This document shows, in pieces, positions 48,864 to 58,624 of a stretch of DNA of 64,000 nucleotides (its first letter is position 1; each line of letters opens with the position of its first letter). Where the stretch lies: NCBI GenBank assembly GCA_024239075.1, contig JANBVI010000009.1:1-64000 (forward strand), read 5' to 3'. The notes beneath the pieces were generated by a model. The model made no database searches. It worked only from the letters and a program-made list of their open reading frames with translations, and was not told where the DNA came from. A program made the position numbers and the translations under genes. Source of the stretch: Fischerella sp. CENA71 (GTDB lineage: Bacteria > Cyanobacteriota > Cyanobacteriia > Cyanobacteriales > Nostocaceae).

Positions 48864-49001
48864 AATTTTATGGTTGATAAATTTGCTCAACTCACTCAAT
48901 TCCTCTAACTCTTAATTCTGTAAAACCTCAAATGCTAGCAATGTTAATTAACTGGATTTTTACAGGGTCATAAATATTGTCAACTGTTAAAGTGAAATTT
49001 T

Positions 49002-49904
49002 TTAGATTTTTGGTTGAACTTGCTCACAAAAAGCAGGAGATGCGTTTAAATCTCTGTAACCAACTACTGCGCGTAGATATGGTAATAACCAATAAATAAA
49101 CCAAAATGGGCCAGAATGCCTTTTGGTAAAAACAGTCCAGGCTTTAATTGGATAACCTTTAGGCTGAAGTAGTTTCATTAAACGCTTATGAACCGGAAGC
49201 TTGGTATCTACCCAACTACCACTAACAGAGTTTTTAGAGCAAGTGCCTATATACCCAGGTGCTATCCATACCGAACATCCTAACTTCCTTGCTCTTAGTC
49301 CATAATCTATGTCTCCTAATGTATGGATGAAAGCAGAATCCAAGTTACCTACTTTTTGGGCAACAGAATCAGGAATGAGTACGCAGTTGCCAAACATCGT
49401 ATCGCATTCTTGAAGTTCCCCAGTAGGTTCTACAAACTCATACTTGTTTGAGTACCAGCGCTTGGAGCGCATAGCACCTCCATAAGTTGCTTTACCTGTC
49501 AAAGGATCTCGAGTTGACCCAACAATTATGGAATCAGGATGACCTTGTTGTGTTAAATAATAATGGTTATTAAGTAGCTTGGTTAGAGCATTAGAGTCAA
49601 CTAAGGTGTCATCATTCAGCCAAAGATAATAGTCATAATCCTCTTTAAGAGCTGCGGCAAATGCTAACTGCATTCCACCTACCCAAAAGAGATTTCCATT
49701 GCCCTTAAGAATTTTTACTGCGGGATACTTTTGCTTGACTGCATCCGAGGTGCCATCAGAACAACCATCATCAACTAAATAAACATCAAAATTTACATCT
49801 TGTTGCTCAAGTTTTTGCAAACATGCCAAGGTTGTATCTCGCCTGTTGTGACAGGTTATTAAAACAGCCACTTTTGTGTTTTCATTTGTATTTTTCATAT
49901 GCAT
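49002..49904 (-). CDS. GT2-family glycosyltransferase (rhamnosyltransferase-like)
   Basis: The 300-residue protein has the GT-A fold signature VAVLITCHNRRDTTLACL, VDDGCSDGT, and the DXD-like WLNDDTLVD metal site. GDIDYGLRARKLGCSVW is the GT2 acceptor motif. The C-terminal segment has a possible short membrane-contact region. It is part of the minus-strand exopolysaccharide series. The start at 49904 lacks a strong ribosome site; ATG at 49898 is an alternative. Confidence 0.9.
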   Translation of the reverse strand: MHMKNTNENTKVAVLITCHNRRDTTLACLQKLEQQDVNFDVYLVDDGCSDGTSDAVKQKYPAVKILKGNGNLFWVGGMQLAFAAALKEDYDYYLWLNDDTLVDSNALTKLLNNHYYLTQQGHPDSIIVGSTRDPLTGKATYGGAMRSKRWYSNKYEFVEPTGELQECDTMFGNCVLIPDSVAQKVGNLDSAFIHTLGDIDYGLRARKLGCSVWIAPGYIGTCSKNSVSGSWVDTKLPVHKRLMKLLQPKGYPIKAWTVFTKRHSGPFWFIYWLLPYLRAVVGYRDLNASPAFCEQVQPKI

Positions 49905-49947
49905 GATTCTATATTTTCAAATTAAATAATGTCAGCTAAAGTGATGA

Positions 49948-51201
49948 TTAAGCTTGATTCAAAGAACTAATGTACTGTACTTGCCTGATTTTTCTGTATT
50001 CAAGTGCTGATGAAAAGGCTATAGATACATAAATTATCCAAAATATACTATTAGTTGACATAATTGTAATTACTTCACTACTATTAACAAGTACATTAAT
50101 TCCCAAAAACATAAATATCCAAAAGCTTTCTATTGTTCTAGTCATAAACAGTATATTGATTACCCTGTTTATTACTTGTAAGAAATCAAATATAAAAAGT
50201 GATAACCCCACAAAACCAAGTTGGACAAATAAGTCAATAAAGCCATTATGGGCCTGAAAAGGCATTTTAGGATCTATTTCTTCAGCCCATAACCATGTAT
50301 TACGTATGACATCATAACAAGCGTCGGTAGTCCAAAATGCATTATAGCCATAACCGAACCAAGGACGCTCTAAACCTTTCTGTATAGTTAATATCCAAAG
50401 TGGAGTACGTCCATTTAGCTCAATGTCTTTGCCTAGAAAATTAACTACTATTGATTCTAAATTTACTAAAATCAAAGTAGATACTATAGTTAAGATAAAT
50501 ACTGCTATCAATAGAATAAAAAATCTATTTTTTCTTTGTTTTACAATTAAGTAAATAGGGAAAGCAAAGACAGGATAAAGAAAAATGATTAAGCCTGTTT
50601 TACTCTTAGAAAGAAAAACAAGAATTAATGAAAGTGATAGTAATACTATAGCAAACCAGCGATTAGAGCGTTTGTCTAACATTTTAATCAGAAAAACTGA
50701 AGCTATGAAACCCATGAAACGGCCCATATGTTGCTTATGGGCATAAATACCCCTCCAAGATACAACATCATTTATGACATGAGTACCAATAGAAGGTGCA
50801 GCAAAACCAACAATTAAACAGAAAAATATGGATATACCCCCTACCCAAGCAAAAAATCTTATCTGTTCTCTTAGTGTGTATCGCGAAGCCAAATATATGC
50901 CAAATATAGTTGAACGTACTAAAGCTCTGACTTGTTCTGCTGTATCAGATGGACTTTGAGACCATACAATTGAAAATACACCAACTCCAATTAAACATAT
51001 TAGAGTTTTATCTGTGGTAGCAACATATGCAATACGCTTCCATTGTAGGGCAACTAAAAGAATTACAATTCCATAACTAAGGATATTTGTAAGAGTTCTG
51101 AGCGCATCAGGTAATACAATAGTTTCAGCAAAGAAAAGCAAGAATATAACGCTTGCTATTTCCAGCTTAACTAATAGAGAAGTCAATAATTTATTGTTCA
51201 A
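49948..51201 (-). CDS. O-antigen ligase/polymerase-like membrane protein (Wzy)
   Basis: The 417-residue protein has about 11 membrane spans and the long outer loop with LGKDIELNGRTPLWILTIQKGLERPWFGYGYNAFW, a Wzy_C/O-antigen ligase motif. In a Wzx/Wzy locus it would polymerise lipid-linked repeats outside the membrane. The start is TTG at 51201, with GGAG 7 bases before and no in-frame ATG nearby. It ends 43 bp before the GT2 gene. Confidence 0.88.
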   Translation of the reverse strand: MNNKLLTSLLVKLEIASVIFLLFFAETIVLPDALRTLTNILSYGIVILLVALQWKRIAYVATTDKTLICLIGVGVFSIVWSQSPSDTAEQVRALVRSTIFGIYLASRYTLREQIRFFAWVGGISIFFCLIVGFAAPSIGTHVINDVVSWRGIYAHKQHMGRFMGFIASVFLIKMLDKRSNRWFAIVLLSLSLILVFLSKSKTGLIIFLYPVFAFPIYLIVKQRKNRFFILLIAVFILTIVSTLILVNLESIVVNFLGKDIELNGRTPLWILTIQKGLERPWFGYGYNAFWTTDACYDVIRNTWLWAEEIDPKMPFQAHNGFIDLFVQLGFVGLSLFIFDFLQVINRVINILFMTRTIESFWIFMFLGINVLVNSSEVITIMSTNSIFWIIYVSIAFSSALEYRKIRQVQYISSLNQA

Positions 51202-51324
51202 TTTCTAATCTCCGACTGTTGTCGTTAGATTGCATCCATGTAATTAATTAAATTGAAATAACTATGATTAGCTATTTGTGGATATATTTACAAATCGAAC
51301 TAATATATTAATTGGTTTTTGTGT

Positions 51325-52281
51325 TCAATTATTATATTGAATTTGTTTCACGATTTTTTTCTTAATCACTGCTTTTATAGTTGTCAATAAATTTCCATAA
51401 TCAAAGAATTTTTTTTGCATGAATCTGTCAGATTTTAAATCACGAATTATATACGGCGGATGCTTGAGAGGGAAACTAATTGGTTGTGTGGGCATATTAG
51501 CATAAGTCTTAACAAAGCTTCCCTTTGTATGTTTTGTATGAGTTGCATTCTCGCCAAAACCAATGTTAGAAATCAAATTCTGATTTGGAACAATACTGAG
51601 TTGGTTCTGAAGCCAACAATTAAAAGTCCATTGATAATCCCAGACGGTATTGATACGCCTATCGTATGTATCCTGAAAAATTTGCTGCCAAAATCTGACA
51701 GATTTTGAGTCTATAAGTATATCGTCTAGAAATCGACTTTCTTTGATTTCGGGCCAGAGTTTCATGTCAAAATCAAAGTTTTGCCATGCTCGTCTCCAAG
51801 TTGCCCAACCCCAACAGCGATTATAAATAGAGAAATAATAGCTATAATCTGTTCTTCTTCGCCCCAATTGTACATTTTGACCGATAATTGTACCAATTCT
51901 TTGATCGTATCTATATCTCTCAAGCAAAACTTCACAAAATTGAAAAAATGTAGGGTGAGGTAAACAGTCATCTTCTAAAACTATTGCCTCTTCAACTTGA
52001 TTAAATACCCAATTTAAACCACTGGGAAGACGTTTTGCACAGCCGATATTAGTATCGGAATAATTTTTGAAAACTTCACACTCCCAATCAACACGGTTAA
52101 TAATTGCACGAGTTGCTTCACACTTTTCTGGTTCATCAGCACGGTCATTTCGGGGGCCATCTGCTATGACAAATAATTTTGCTGGTTTGACTTCACGGAT
52201 TGCTTCAAACACACGTTCGGTAGTATGTGGACGTTTGAAGATTATAAAAGCTACTGGAGTTTTCAAACGAAAATCAGACAT
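51325..52281 (-). CDS. GT-A fold glycosyltransferase
   Basis: The 318-residue protein starts with PVAFIIFKRPHTTERVFEAI, has the metal-binding LEDDCLPHPTFFQF and the YNRCWGWATWRRAW motif typical of a family often annotated as sugar or nucleotide-diphospho-sugar transferase in exopolysaccharide loci. Substrates are unknown. It lies between the polymerase and flippase genes. Confidence 0.85.
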   Translation of the reverse strand: MSDFRLKTPVAFIIFKRPHTTERVFEAIREVKPAKLFVIADGPRNDRADEPEKCEATRAIINRVDWECEVFKNYSDTNIGCAKRLPSGLNWVFNQVEEAIVLEDDCLPHPTFFQFCEVLLERYRYDQRIGTIIGQNVQLGRRRTDYSYYFSIYNRCWGWATWRRAWQNFDFDMKLWPEIKESRFLDDILIDSKSVRFWQQIFQDTYDRRINTVWDYQWTFNCWLQNQLSIVPNQNLISNIGFGENATHTKHTKGSFVKTYANMPTQPISFPLKHPPYIIRDLKSDRFMQKKFFDYGNLLTTIKAVIKKKIVKQIQYNN

Positions 52282-52407
52282 TTATCCCTACCGTTTAAAT
52301 ATAAATGGGAGAAAATATATTTTTATTTTAGAAATTTAAACTTAGGAATATTTAAAATTTATTTAAATTCAATGATTAAAATGTAAACTTTTATGATTTG
52401 ATTTTAT

Positions 52408-53757
52408 TTATTTTACAAAGTCTTTGATATATTGAAGTAATCGACTTAATAAGCCAGGTAAAAAAATTGCATTTGTTTGCCTCAGAAAAAGTTTTCTTGT
52501 TTGTGGCAATAGTAAATATGAAAGATATGAAGCAACGAATTGAGCTATTAGTGAAGAAATTGCTGCTCCGACACCTCCATAAGTCTTAATGAAGAAGTAG
52601 TTCAAAATTACATTTATGATTGCACCATTAGCTGTTGCTATAAATGCAAATCGCATTAAATTTTCTGCTGTTGTCCATAGAGTGCTTACCAAGCCCAAGG
52701 AGACAAATAATCCAGTCCAGATATGAATGATAAGTATGGTGCCAGCTTCTGCATATTCATTTCCATACATCAAATTGATAATTTGATGAGATAGTAATGA
52801 GACGATTACACTAACTGCATAGGAAAGAATTGCGAGGAAATCCAGAACTTTCTGTATTTGCTCATAGTATGACTGTTGACTGACTTGTCTAGCTTTAACA
52901 ATTGATGGGAAGACTGAATTGGCGATCGCCATGGGAATAACATACCAAAGTTCTGAAATTTTGACTGCTGCTGAGTAAACTCCTACTTCTGCATCACCAG
53001 TTATTTGTCCGATCATTAACTGATCCGTTCGCATGTAAATCATAATTACAAAACTCGAAAGAATCAAAGGCCAACTATCTTTGAGTAACTCTTTTGCAGA
53101 CTTCCAGCTAAACTGCCATGCTTGTATCAAATAACCTTTAATATGGTATGCCACTAAAAGTCCTAAAGCACTCAGAGCAGTTTCAGCAGAATAAGCCCAA
53201 GCAAACAGAATTAATGGGGCTTGTATTTGGATTAATACAACCCGCATAGAACTAGCTAAAACTAAGGCTATATTCTTAAACCAAACTGTATATTTTGACT
53301 GAACTTGTGATTGGAACCAAAAATCAATGACGTAGTAAGATTCAAAAAACATGCCCACAGCAATGATTCCCACTAGCTGCTGAGTCAGAGCCTCACCAGG
53401 GCGAATTAGGATAATTGTTGCAACTGACAAAATGATGACACTTACTTGAGCAAACACCTTCAGAAAGAAAGCTGTACCCAAGATTTCATCTTTATTGTCG
53501 GGTTGGCGGACAATATTACGAACTACAATACTATCAAGCCCAAGATTGGCAACAGTATTGAATATCGAAGTAAAAGCGATCGCATAATTGAAAAGACCAA
53601 AGTTTTTTGGTCCGAGGTAGCGAGCTACCCAAACTCCTACAAGTAAACCCATACCCATTCGCAATACTCTATCAGCTAACAGCCAAGATGTATTGCCAAT
53701 AATTTTTTGCAGGTTAGGGCTGAGTTTGCTAGTAGTTTCTTCTATTTTTTTGAGCAT
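52408..53757 (-). CDS. Polysaccharide flippase (Wzx, MATE-like)
   Basis: The 449-residue protein has 12-14 membrane spans. NTSWLLADRVLRMGMGLLVGVWVARYLGP is the family N-terminus, and the mid-protein MRTDQLMIGQITGDAEVGVYSAA is characteristic of Wzx-type flippases. It would move lipid-linked repeats across the membrane. With the polymerase, Wzc-like kinase and priming transferase it completes the Wzx/Wzy set. Confidence 0.92.
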   Translation of the reverse strand: MLKKIEETTSKLSPNLQKIIGNTSWLLADRVLRMGMGLLVGVWVARYLGPKNFGLFNYAIAFTSIFNTVANLGLDSIVVRNIVRQPDNKDEILGTAFFLKVFAQVSVIILSVATIILIRPGEALTQQLVGIIAVGMFFESYYVIDFWFQSQVQSKYTVWFKNIALVLASSMRVVLIQIQAPLILFAWAYSAETALSALGLLVAYHIKGYLIQAWQFSWKSAKELLKDSWPLILSSFVIMIYMRTDQLMIGQITGDAEVGVYSAAVKISELWYVIPMAIANSVFPSIVKARQVSQQSYYEQIQKVLDFLAILSYAVSVIVSLLSHQIINLMYGNEYAEAGTILIIHIWTGLFVSLGLVSTLWTTAENLMRFAFIATANGAIINVILNYFFIKTYGGVGAAISSLIAQFVASYLSYLLLPQTRKLFLRQTNAIFLPGLLSRLLQYIKDFVK

Positions 53758-53823
53758 TTTTATGCTTTTTTGATTGTGTGGTTTTTATCAAATAGCGATC
53801 GCACCTCTTAGTTCAGTTTTTGC

Positions 53824-56019
53824 TCAACGATTTTTTACCAGAATAGAACTCTTAGACACGCTACTTGACTCCATAGAATCTTTCGCATAGTAGAAATAGC
53901 TATCACGTTCGCGCTTCACACTGACACCGTTAATCACCATACCCAGTACTTTTTGGCCTGACTGAGTTAAAAACTCTTTAGCTGCATTCGCACTTGCAAA
54001 GTCCACTACTTCTGGCCGTACTACCAGTAAGATCCCATCAGCTAATTTACCCAGAACTGCTGCATCTGCTGTTCCTGCTAAAGGTGGAGCATCGAAAATT
54101 ACACAATCATAATCTTTGGTAAAGTTAGCAACTAAGGCAGCCATACGCTCGGAATCTAGTAAAGCGACTGGATTAGGAGGTATGACTCCAGATGTGAGAA
54201 CGTGTAAATTGGGCATTACTTCGTGGACAGCGGTCTCGATGGGAACTTGATCAACAATGATATTACTTAAGCCCTTTTTATTGCTTAGTTGCCAAATGTG
54301 ATGTTGGATAGGATGGCGCATATCAGCATCCACTAACAGCACTCGCCGTTCAACTTCTGCCATTGCTACAGCCAAATTAGCAGAAACCTCTGATTTTCCT
54401 TCTTTAGGAATGGAACTAGTAACTGTAATTGCTTTTAGCTGCTTATCTGAAAGGAATTTCAAGTTTGCTTGTAGCATTTGGTATGCGTCACCAACAGGAA
54501 AATGGGGGACATCTCTACCAATTACTCTAGGAACTGGTCTATCTAGACCTTCTACTGAGTACCCGCTTTTACCAGATCGACTGACACTAGGAATTACCCC
54601 TAGCAATGTGTATTGGAAAAGTTCTCTAGCTTCTTTAAGAGTCTTGATAGATTTGTCTATTAAATCAGAAGCAAGAGCAGCAATGATTCCCAGCAGTATA
54701 CCTAAAATTCCTCCACCGAAAACAATTAGAACTTTTCTCATTCCACTCGGCTTCTCTGGAACGATTGCAGGGGAAATGATTCTAGCATTACCAATATTTT
54801 GATTTTCGGCTACGTTAATTTCTTGCAATCTCGTCAAGAGCGTTTCGTAAGTTGTTTGTGCGGCTTTGAGTTTTCGCTCTAGTTCTCGTTGGGTTTGTTC
54901 TAATTGAGGTAAAGTATTGGCTCGCTGTTTGTACAAGGACCATGTATTCTTCAGATCAGCAATTCGTTTCTCCAAACCAGCACGTTCTTGATCTGTGTTT
55001 GCTAAATCTTCAATCAGCTTTTGTCGTACCTCTCCCATCTGTAAATTTGCTGTAGAGATTTGCTGATTGTTACCACCTACTTGCTCTACTCGCTGTTGTA
55101 GTAAGTTTTTGAGGGCAGAAACTTTTTCCTGTAACTGAGAGACTGCGGGATGTCCTGGTAGGTAACGGGTTCGCGCCACCGTCAACTCGGTTTGTGCTTC
55201 TTGGAGTTCTTTGAGTACTTGTTGAGTTCCAGTTACTTGACTCAAATCAACTGCTGATACAGCTTCTTGAGTGTTAACTCTAGCCTGATTTTGTAATTTT
55301 GCTAGACGAGCATTAGCATCAACAAGTTGAGCTTGCGCTGCGGCAATTTCTTCTTCCAGCTTAGAAATCGTATTAACTGCGGCGGTTGCTTCTTCTTGAA
55401 GAACGATTACTTTATTTTTCTCTTTGAATCTACGTAAGGCTAACTCTGCCTTTTGGACAGCTTCCTCAGTTTTAGGTAATTGCTGCAATATAAATTTACC
55501 TGCTGAGGTTGCTTCTTCTCTATTTGCTTGGATATTTTGTTGAATATAATTATCAGCTATTTTATTGATTACTTTTGCGGCTAATTGAGGACTATCATCT
55601 GTATAAGATATTTCTAGGACATCTGTACCTTTGACACCCTCTACCTTCAAATTTTCCAAAAGTTCCTCAACTGTTAGAGGTTCATCTTTGTCATTTTTTA
55701 GACTCAGGGAGGTGATGGTTTCCTGAATTACAGGAACAGATGTAACGATTTTAGCCTGCGTGTCTACAGGACTGTTCTCCCGCACTAAAGATTCTAATCT
55801 TCCGATGTCTTCTCCCAATCCTGTGAGCGAGGAGGTTCGGTTTGTCTTAATTAACAGACTCGCTTGTGCTGTATATGTAGGTTTTAATGATAGCGCGTAC
55901 AGCAATGCAAGGGTGACAACTGCTCCAAAAATCCCGACTGCGGTCATCCAACGTCGTTGTAGGACAAGCAAGTATTTTTGAAAATCTATCTCTTCAACTC
56001 TTAATTCAGATTCTTTCAT
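53824..56019 (-). CDS. Wzc-like polysaccharide copolymerase/tyrosine autokinase
   Basis: The protein (731 residues from ATG 56019; TTG at 56040 is possible) has a Wzz domain (two membrane spans near residues 29 and 440), a long periplasmic coiled coil (about 170-400), and a C-terminal BY-kinase. The kinase shows Walker A PKEGKSEVSANLAVAM, Walker A' VLLVDADMRHP, Walker B CVIFDAPPLAG, and a Tyr cluster YFYYAKD. It controls chain length and export. It is the first gene of the minus-strand exopolysaccharide locus. Confidence 0.93.
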   Translation of the reverse strand: MKESELRVEEIDFQKYLLVLQRRWMTAVGIFGAVVTLALLYALSLKPTYTAQASLLIKTNRTSSLTGLGEDIGRLESLVRENSPVDTQAKIVTSVPVIQETITSLSLKNDKDEPLTVEELLENLKVEGVKGTDVLEISYTDDSPQLAAKVINKIADNYIQQNIQANREEATSAGKFILQQLPKTEEAVQKAELALRRFKEKNKVIVLQEEATAAVNTISKLEEEIAAAQAQLVDANARLAKLQNQARVNTQEAVSAVDLSQVTGTQQVLKELQEAQTELTVARTRYLPGHPAVSQLQEKVSALKNLLQQRVEQVGGNNQQISTANLQMGEVRQKLIEDLANTDQERAGLEKRIADLKNTWSLYKQRANTLPQLEQTQRELERKLKAAQTTYETLLTRLQEINVAENQNIGNARIISPAIVPEKPSGMRKVLIVFGGGILGILLGIIAALASDLIDKSIKTLKEARELFQYTLLGVIPSVSRSGKSGYSVEGLDRPVPRVIGRDVPHFPVGDAYQMLQANLKFLSDKQLKAITVTSSIPKEGKSEVSANLAVAMAEVERRVLLVDADMRHPIQHHIWQLSNKKGLSNIIVDQVPIETAVHEVMPNLHVLTSGVIPPNPVALLDSERMAALVANFTKDYDCVIFDAPPLAGTADAAVLGKLADGILLVVRPEVVDFASANAAKEFLTQSGQKVLGMVINGVSVKRERDSYFYYAKDSMESSSVSKSSILVKNR

Positions 56020-56145
56020 AGCAGATACTGACCTTATCAATCATCCTTTCAATTAAAATCTGCAAGTTGCTTCCACCAATTATTTATAAAAGAAAGCTGC
56101 ATATATATAAAGTTCAATTCTGTGCCGGGCCAAAAATAATTGATA

Positions 56146-56571
56146 TTAGCCAATAAATCCGAAATCCTTGCTGCTTTTACAACCAACCATTCTTGCATGT
56201 CTGCGAGTAAATTCTCCTACAGAAGGATTTCCTTCTGGGTAGATTACCCCCATTGCTTGCTGCCAAAGTTCTGGAGCTGCAATAGACACTTCATAGACGC
56301 GATCGCGCTTTTTCAGGTGATACCACTTTTTTTCTTGACATTGATCACACCAAAATGCTTCCAACCATTCTCCTTCCAAAGGTACTGCGGTTTTCTTTGC
56401 TACTAAAAACAGTGCTGTTTGTCGCCCGATTCCCCTCTGTTGGAGTTGTCCTGGGCGATCAGCAAACAATGGATACTTTTGACTGACACTATCTAGATAG
56501 CATCCGTGAATCGGACAATAGATCGCTCGCCGTCTTGAACGTTTGCGATTTCGGTCACATCTTCTTTGCAC
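56146..56571 (-). CDS. Conserved protein with Cys-pair zinc-ribbon-like motifs
   Basis: The 141-residue protein begins with a very basic segment (MQRRCDRNRKRSRRRAIY). It has two paired-Cys motifs, IYCPIHGCYLDS and FWCDQCQEKKWYHL, that could bind zinc. I recall similar cyanobacterial proteins but no function. It lies 105 bp upstream of the Wzc-like gene on the same strand, so it could be cotranscribed. Confidence 0.75.
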   Translation of the reverse strand: MQRRCDRNRKRSRRRAIYCPIHGCYLDSVSQKYPLFADRPGQLQQRGIGRQTALFLVAKKTAVPLEGEWLEAFWCDQCQEKKWYHLKKRDRVYEVSIAAPELWQQAMGVIYPEGNPSVGEFTRRHARMVGCKSSKDFGFIG

Positions 56572-57464
56572 CTTGACCTCCCTTGTTGGGTAAATGTACA
56601 GTAGAGCAAGAAGTTGGCGCTAGAGGAACTGAGGTCTAAAATTAAACCATCTTAAGTTCATTGCTAGTTTTAAATTAATTATTTAGTTTAAATTTACTTT
56701 AGTTAATCAATTATTTTGTCATTCTTTTATAAAGATTCTGCAAAGGATCATTTTCCACAACACAACATCAATAAATAGATAGGCAATAATTATCTATTCG
56801 GCCCTTCAATTCCATTCAAAATATGCGCGATCGCCACACAACATGACGCTTGTGCTGTGCAAAAACGTTAAATTTTAGCTACAACTTCTCTAGTAATTCA
56901 ATCATCCTTAGATTTCTAAACCTCTGAATCTAACAAGATGACTGTGTTGGAGGGACTGAGATCCTATTTGACCATCGAAGCCCTACTCCATAAATTCAAA
57001 ATCCTTATATTCTATTTTTTGAGTATTCCTTTGCGGGATGACAATCATCCTAATGCCAGAGGATTTTCCAACTCAAATAGCAACAATCAACTGCAATAGT
57101 CAAAAATTATAATGTACAAATTTTGGTCGGTGTGTTGATCAATCGATAAATTTTTTGATTAGGCATAACTCGTTTTACTTGGATTGCAAGTAAAAATTAA
57201 TACTTTGTTGCCCTCTGTACAAATATGATCTTGCAGTGCTGTTTAAATGGGTTTAGTGAAATTATTTATCAATATTATCTATAAACTAAGATAATTTCTA
57301 TCCCATATCCTTCTGTTTTTATGATTACATTGATCAATGTGATTTACATTACATTTTAAGTGCCTAGTGAGCTGATTTTTCATTAATTTCTACAGTTTTC
57401 GCTTTCTATATAGGAGTATACAGCATATGTATACCAAAAAATTAAGACTTTGTACAGAATTAGT

Positions 57465-57592
57465 TAAAACCAGTACAATTTATGCCTCTAGGTATATTCA
57501 TGATTTGTAAGATCGCGACGGAAATTATTACAATCCGATTTAAAATCAGTATCATTTATGTCTTTAGGTATATTCATATCTATATGTAAGAT
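57465..57592. repeat. Imperfect direct repeat in the gene desert
   Basis: TAAAACCAGTACAATTTATG... at 57465-57513 and TAAAATCAGTATCATTTATG... at 57541-57592 share the core TAGGTATATTCAT, offset 76 bases. It may be two old copies of a repeat or paired regulator sites. Confidence 0.7.
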
Positions 57593-58005
57593 ATCAAACC
57601 TAAATTAGGACAAACATCTTAGAAAGCTACGAGTAAAATTAAGATTTAAAGATATACTCTCTGATGGCAAATCCTGCTGCAATCGAGTTAGAGCAGAGTT
57701 TGCTTTGACATGAATGAGTGAAATAATTATGATGTGTAAAATTAAATGGGCAATGATATATCTCAATCTTCATATTGACAATATGTTTGACTGAATTTTT
57801 ATCTCAAATATATTGACACAATTTTAGTTTTTTTTAATACATGCTATTTCGTATAAAAATTTATACCTAAAAAAATATACAAACTCATCTATATTCTATC
57901 TTAAGTAAGATATGAGATAAGGGTTATTGAATTAATCAAAACCTAACGCATAAATATTTAAGATAGTGGAATACAACAACATGAATTTAATTTATTTATT
58001 TACCT

Positions 58006-58062
58006 AACCTTCTTACCTCTGCGCGAGTTAACAGAGGTGATGGGAATAAGAATATGAAGGTT
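58006..58062. other. Two-tier stem-loop
   Basis: AACCTTC (58006-58012) pairs with GAAGGTT (58056-58062), and inside it ACCTCTG (58015-58021) pairs with CAGAGGT (58032-58038). GTGGGTTTTATTT follows. It could be a terminator or the core of a small RNA. Confidence 0.5.
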
Positions 58063-58175
58063 GTGGGTTTTATTTAGTTTATTGATTCGCTATACAGCTT
58101 AAAAAATTAACGAATAGCTTGAAAATAAGTTAAATATCAGTGTAATATTCTCTAGAGGTTCAAATATTTGAATAT

Positions 58176-58234
58176 TTTTGCAATTGAAGCTGGAATTTAA
58201 GCATCTACCATGATAGAGTTCCTCAATTGCAAAA
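58176..58234. repeat. 12-bp inverted repeat with 35-nt loop
   Basis: TTTTGCAATTGA (58176-58187) and TCAATTGCAAAA (58223-58234) are perfect complements. The region lies about 400 bp upstream of the surface protein gene. Confidence 0.7.
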
Positions 58235-58624
58235 GTAACATTTTATGCTCATTTACAGCGGTTTGAGTTACCTCAATTGAATTTTCAGCTTTAGTTACAG
58301 TTACCTGAAGTTAAAGGTGTAAAGTCTACCAAGTTTCAACAAAAATTCATTTCGATAACCACAGAAAATAGTGGTTTAGGGGTGTAATAAGGTTGCGATC
58401 GCCACTGCACATAGATGCAGACACGATGCAATTGGTTATAAACCTAGCGAAATGAACAGATTTTGCGTGGAAAAATGTGATTTTTCTATCCAGCTAACAA
58501 GACTTGATACGGTTTAACACTGAACCGTAACTTAGTTTATTGGCTTGACGGAGCAAATGCAACTTCAGGGCTTGTAACGAAGGAACACTACCATTTCCTC
58601 TTACACAACTTAGGAGTATTAAGA

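Larger units (their letters stand above)
56572..58624. other. Two-kilobase A/T-rich non-coding region
   Basis: No frame of convincing length is seen across 2053 bases. It contains a 14-bp palindrome (ACATTGATCAATGT, 57327-57340), an imperfect 49/52-bp direct repeat (57465-57513 and 57541-57592), a two-tier stem-loop (58006-58062), a 12-bp inverted repeat (58176-58187 with 58223-58234), and TACGGTT/AACCGTA (58508-58529). It separates the exopolysaccharide locus from a divergent surface protein gene. Confidence 0.6.
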
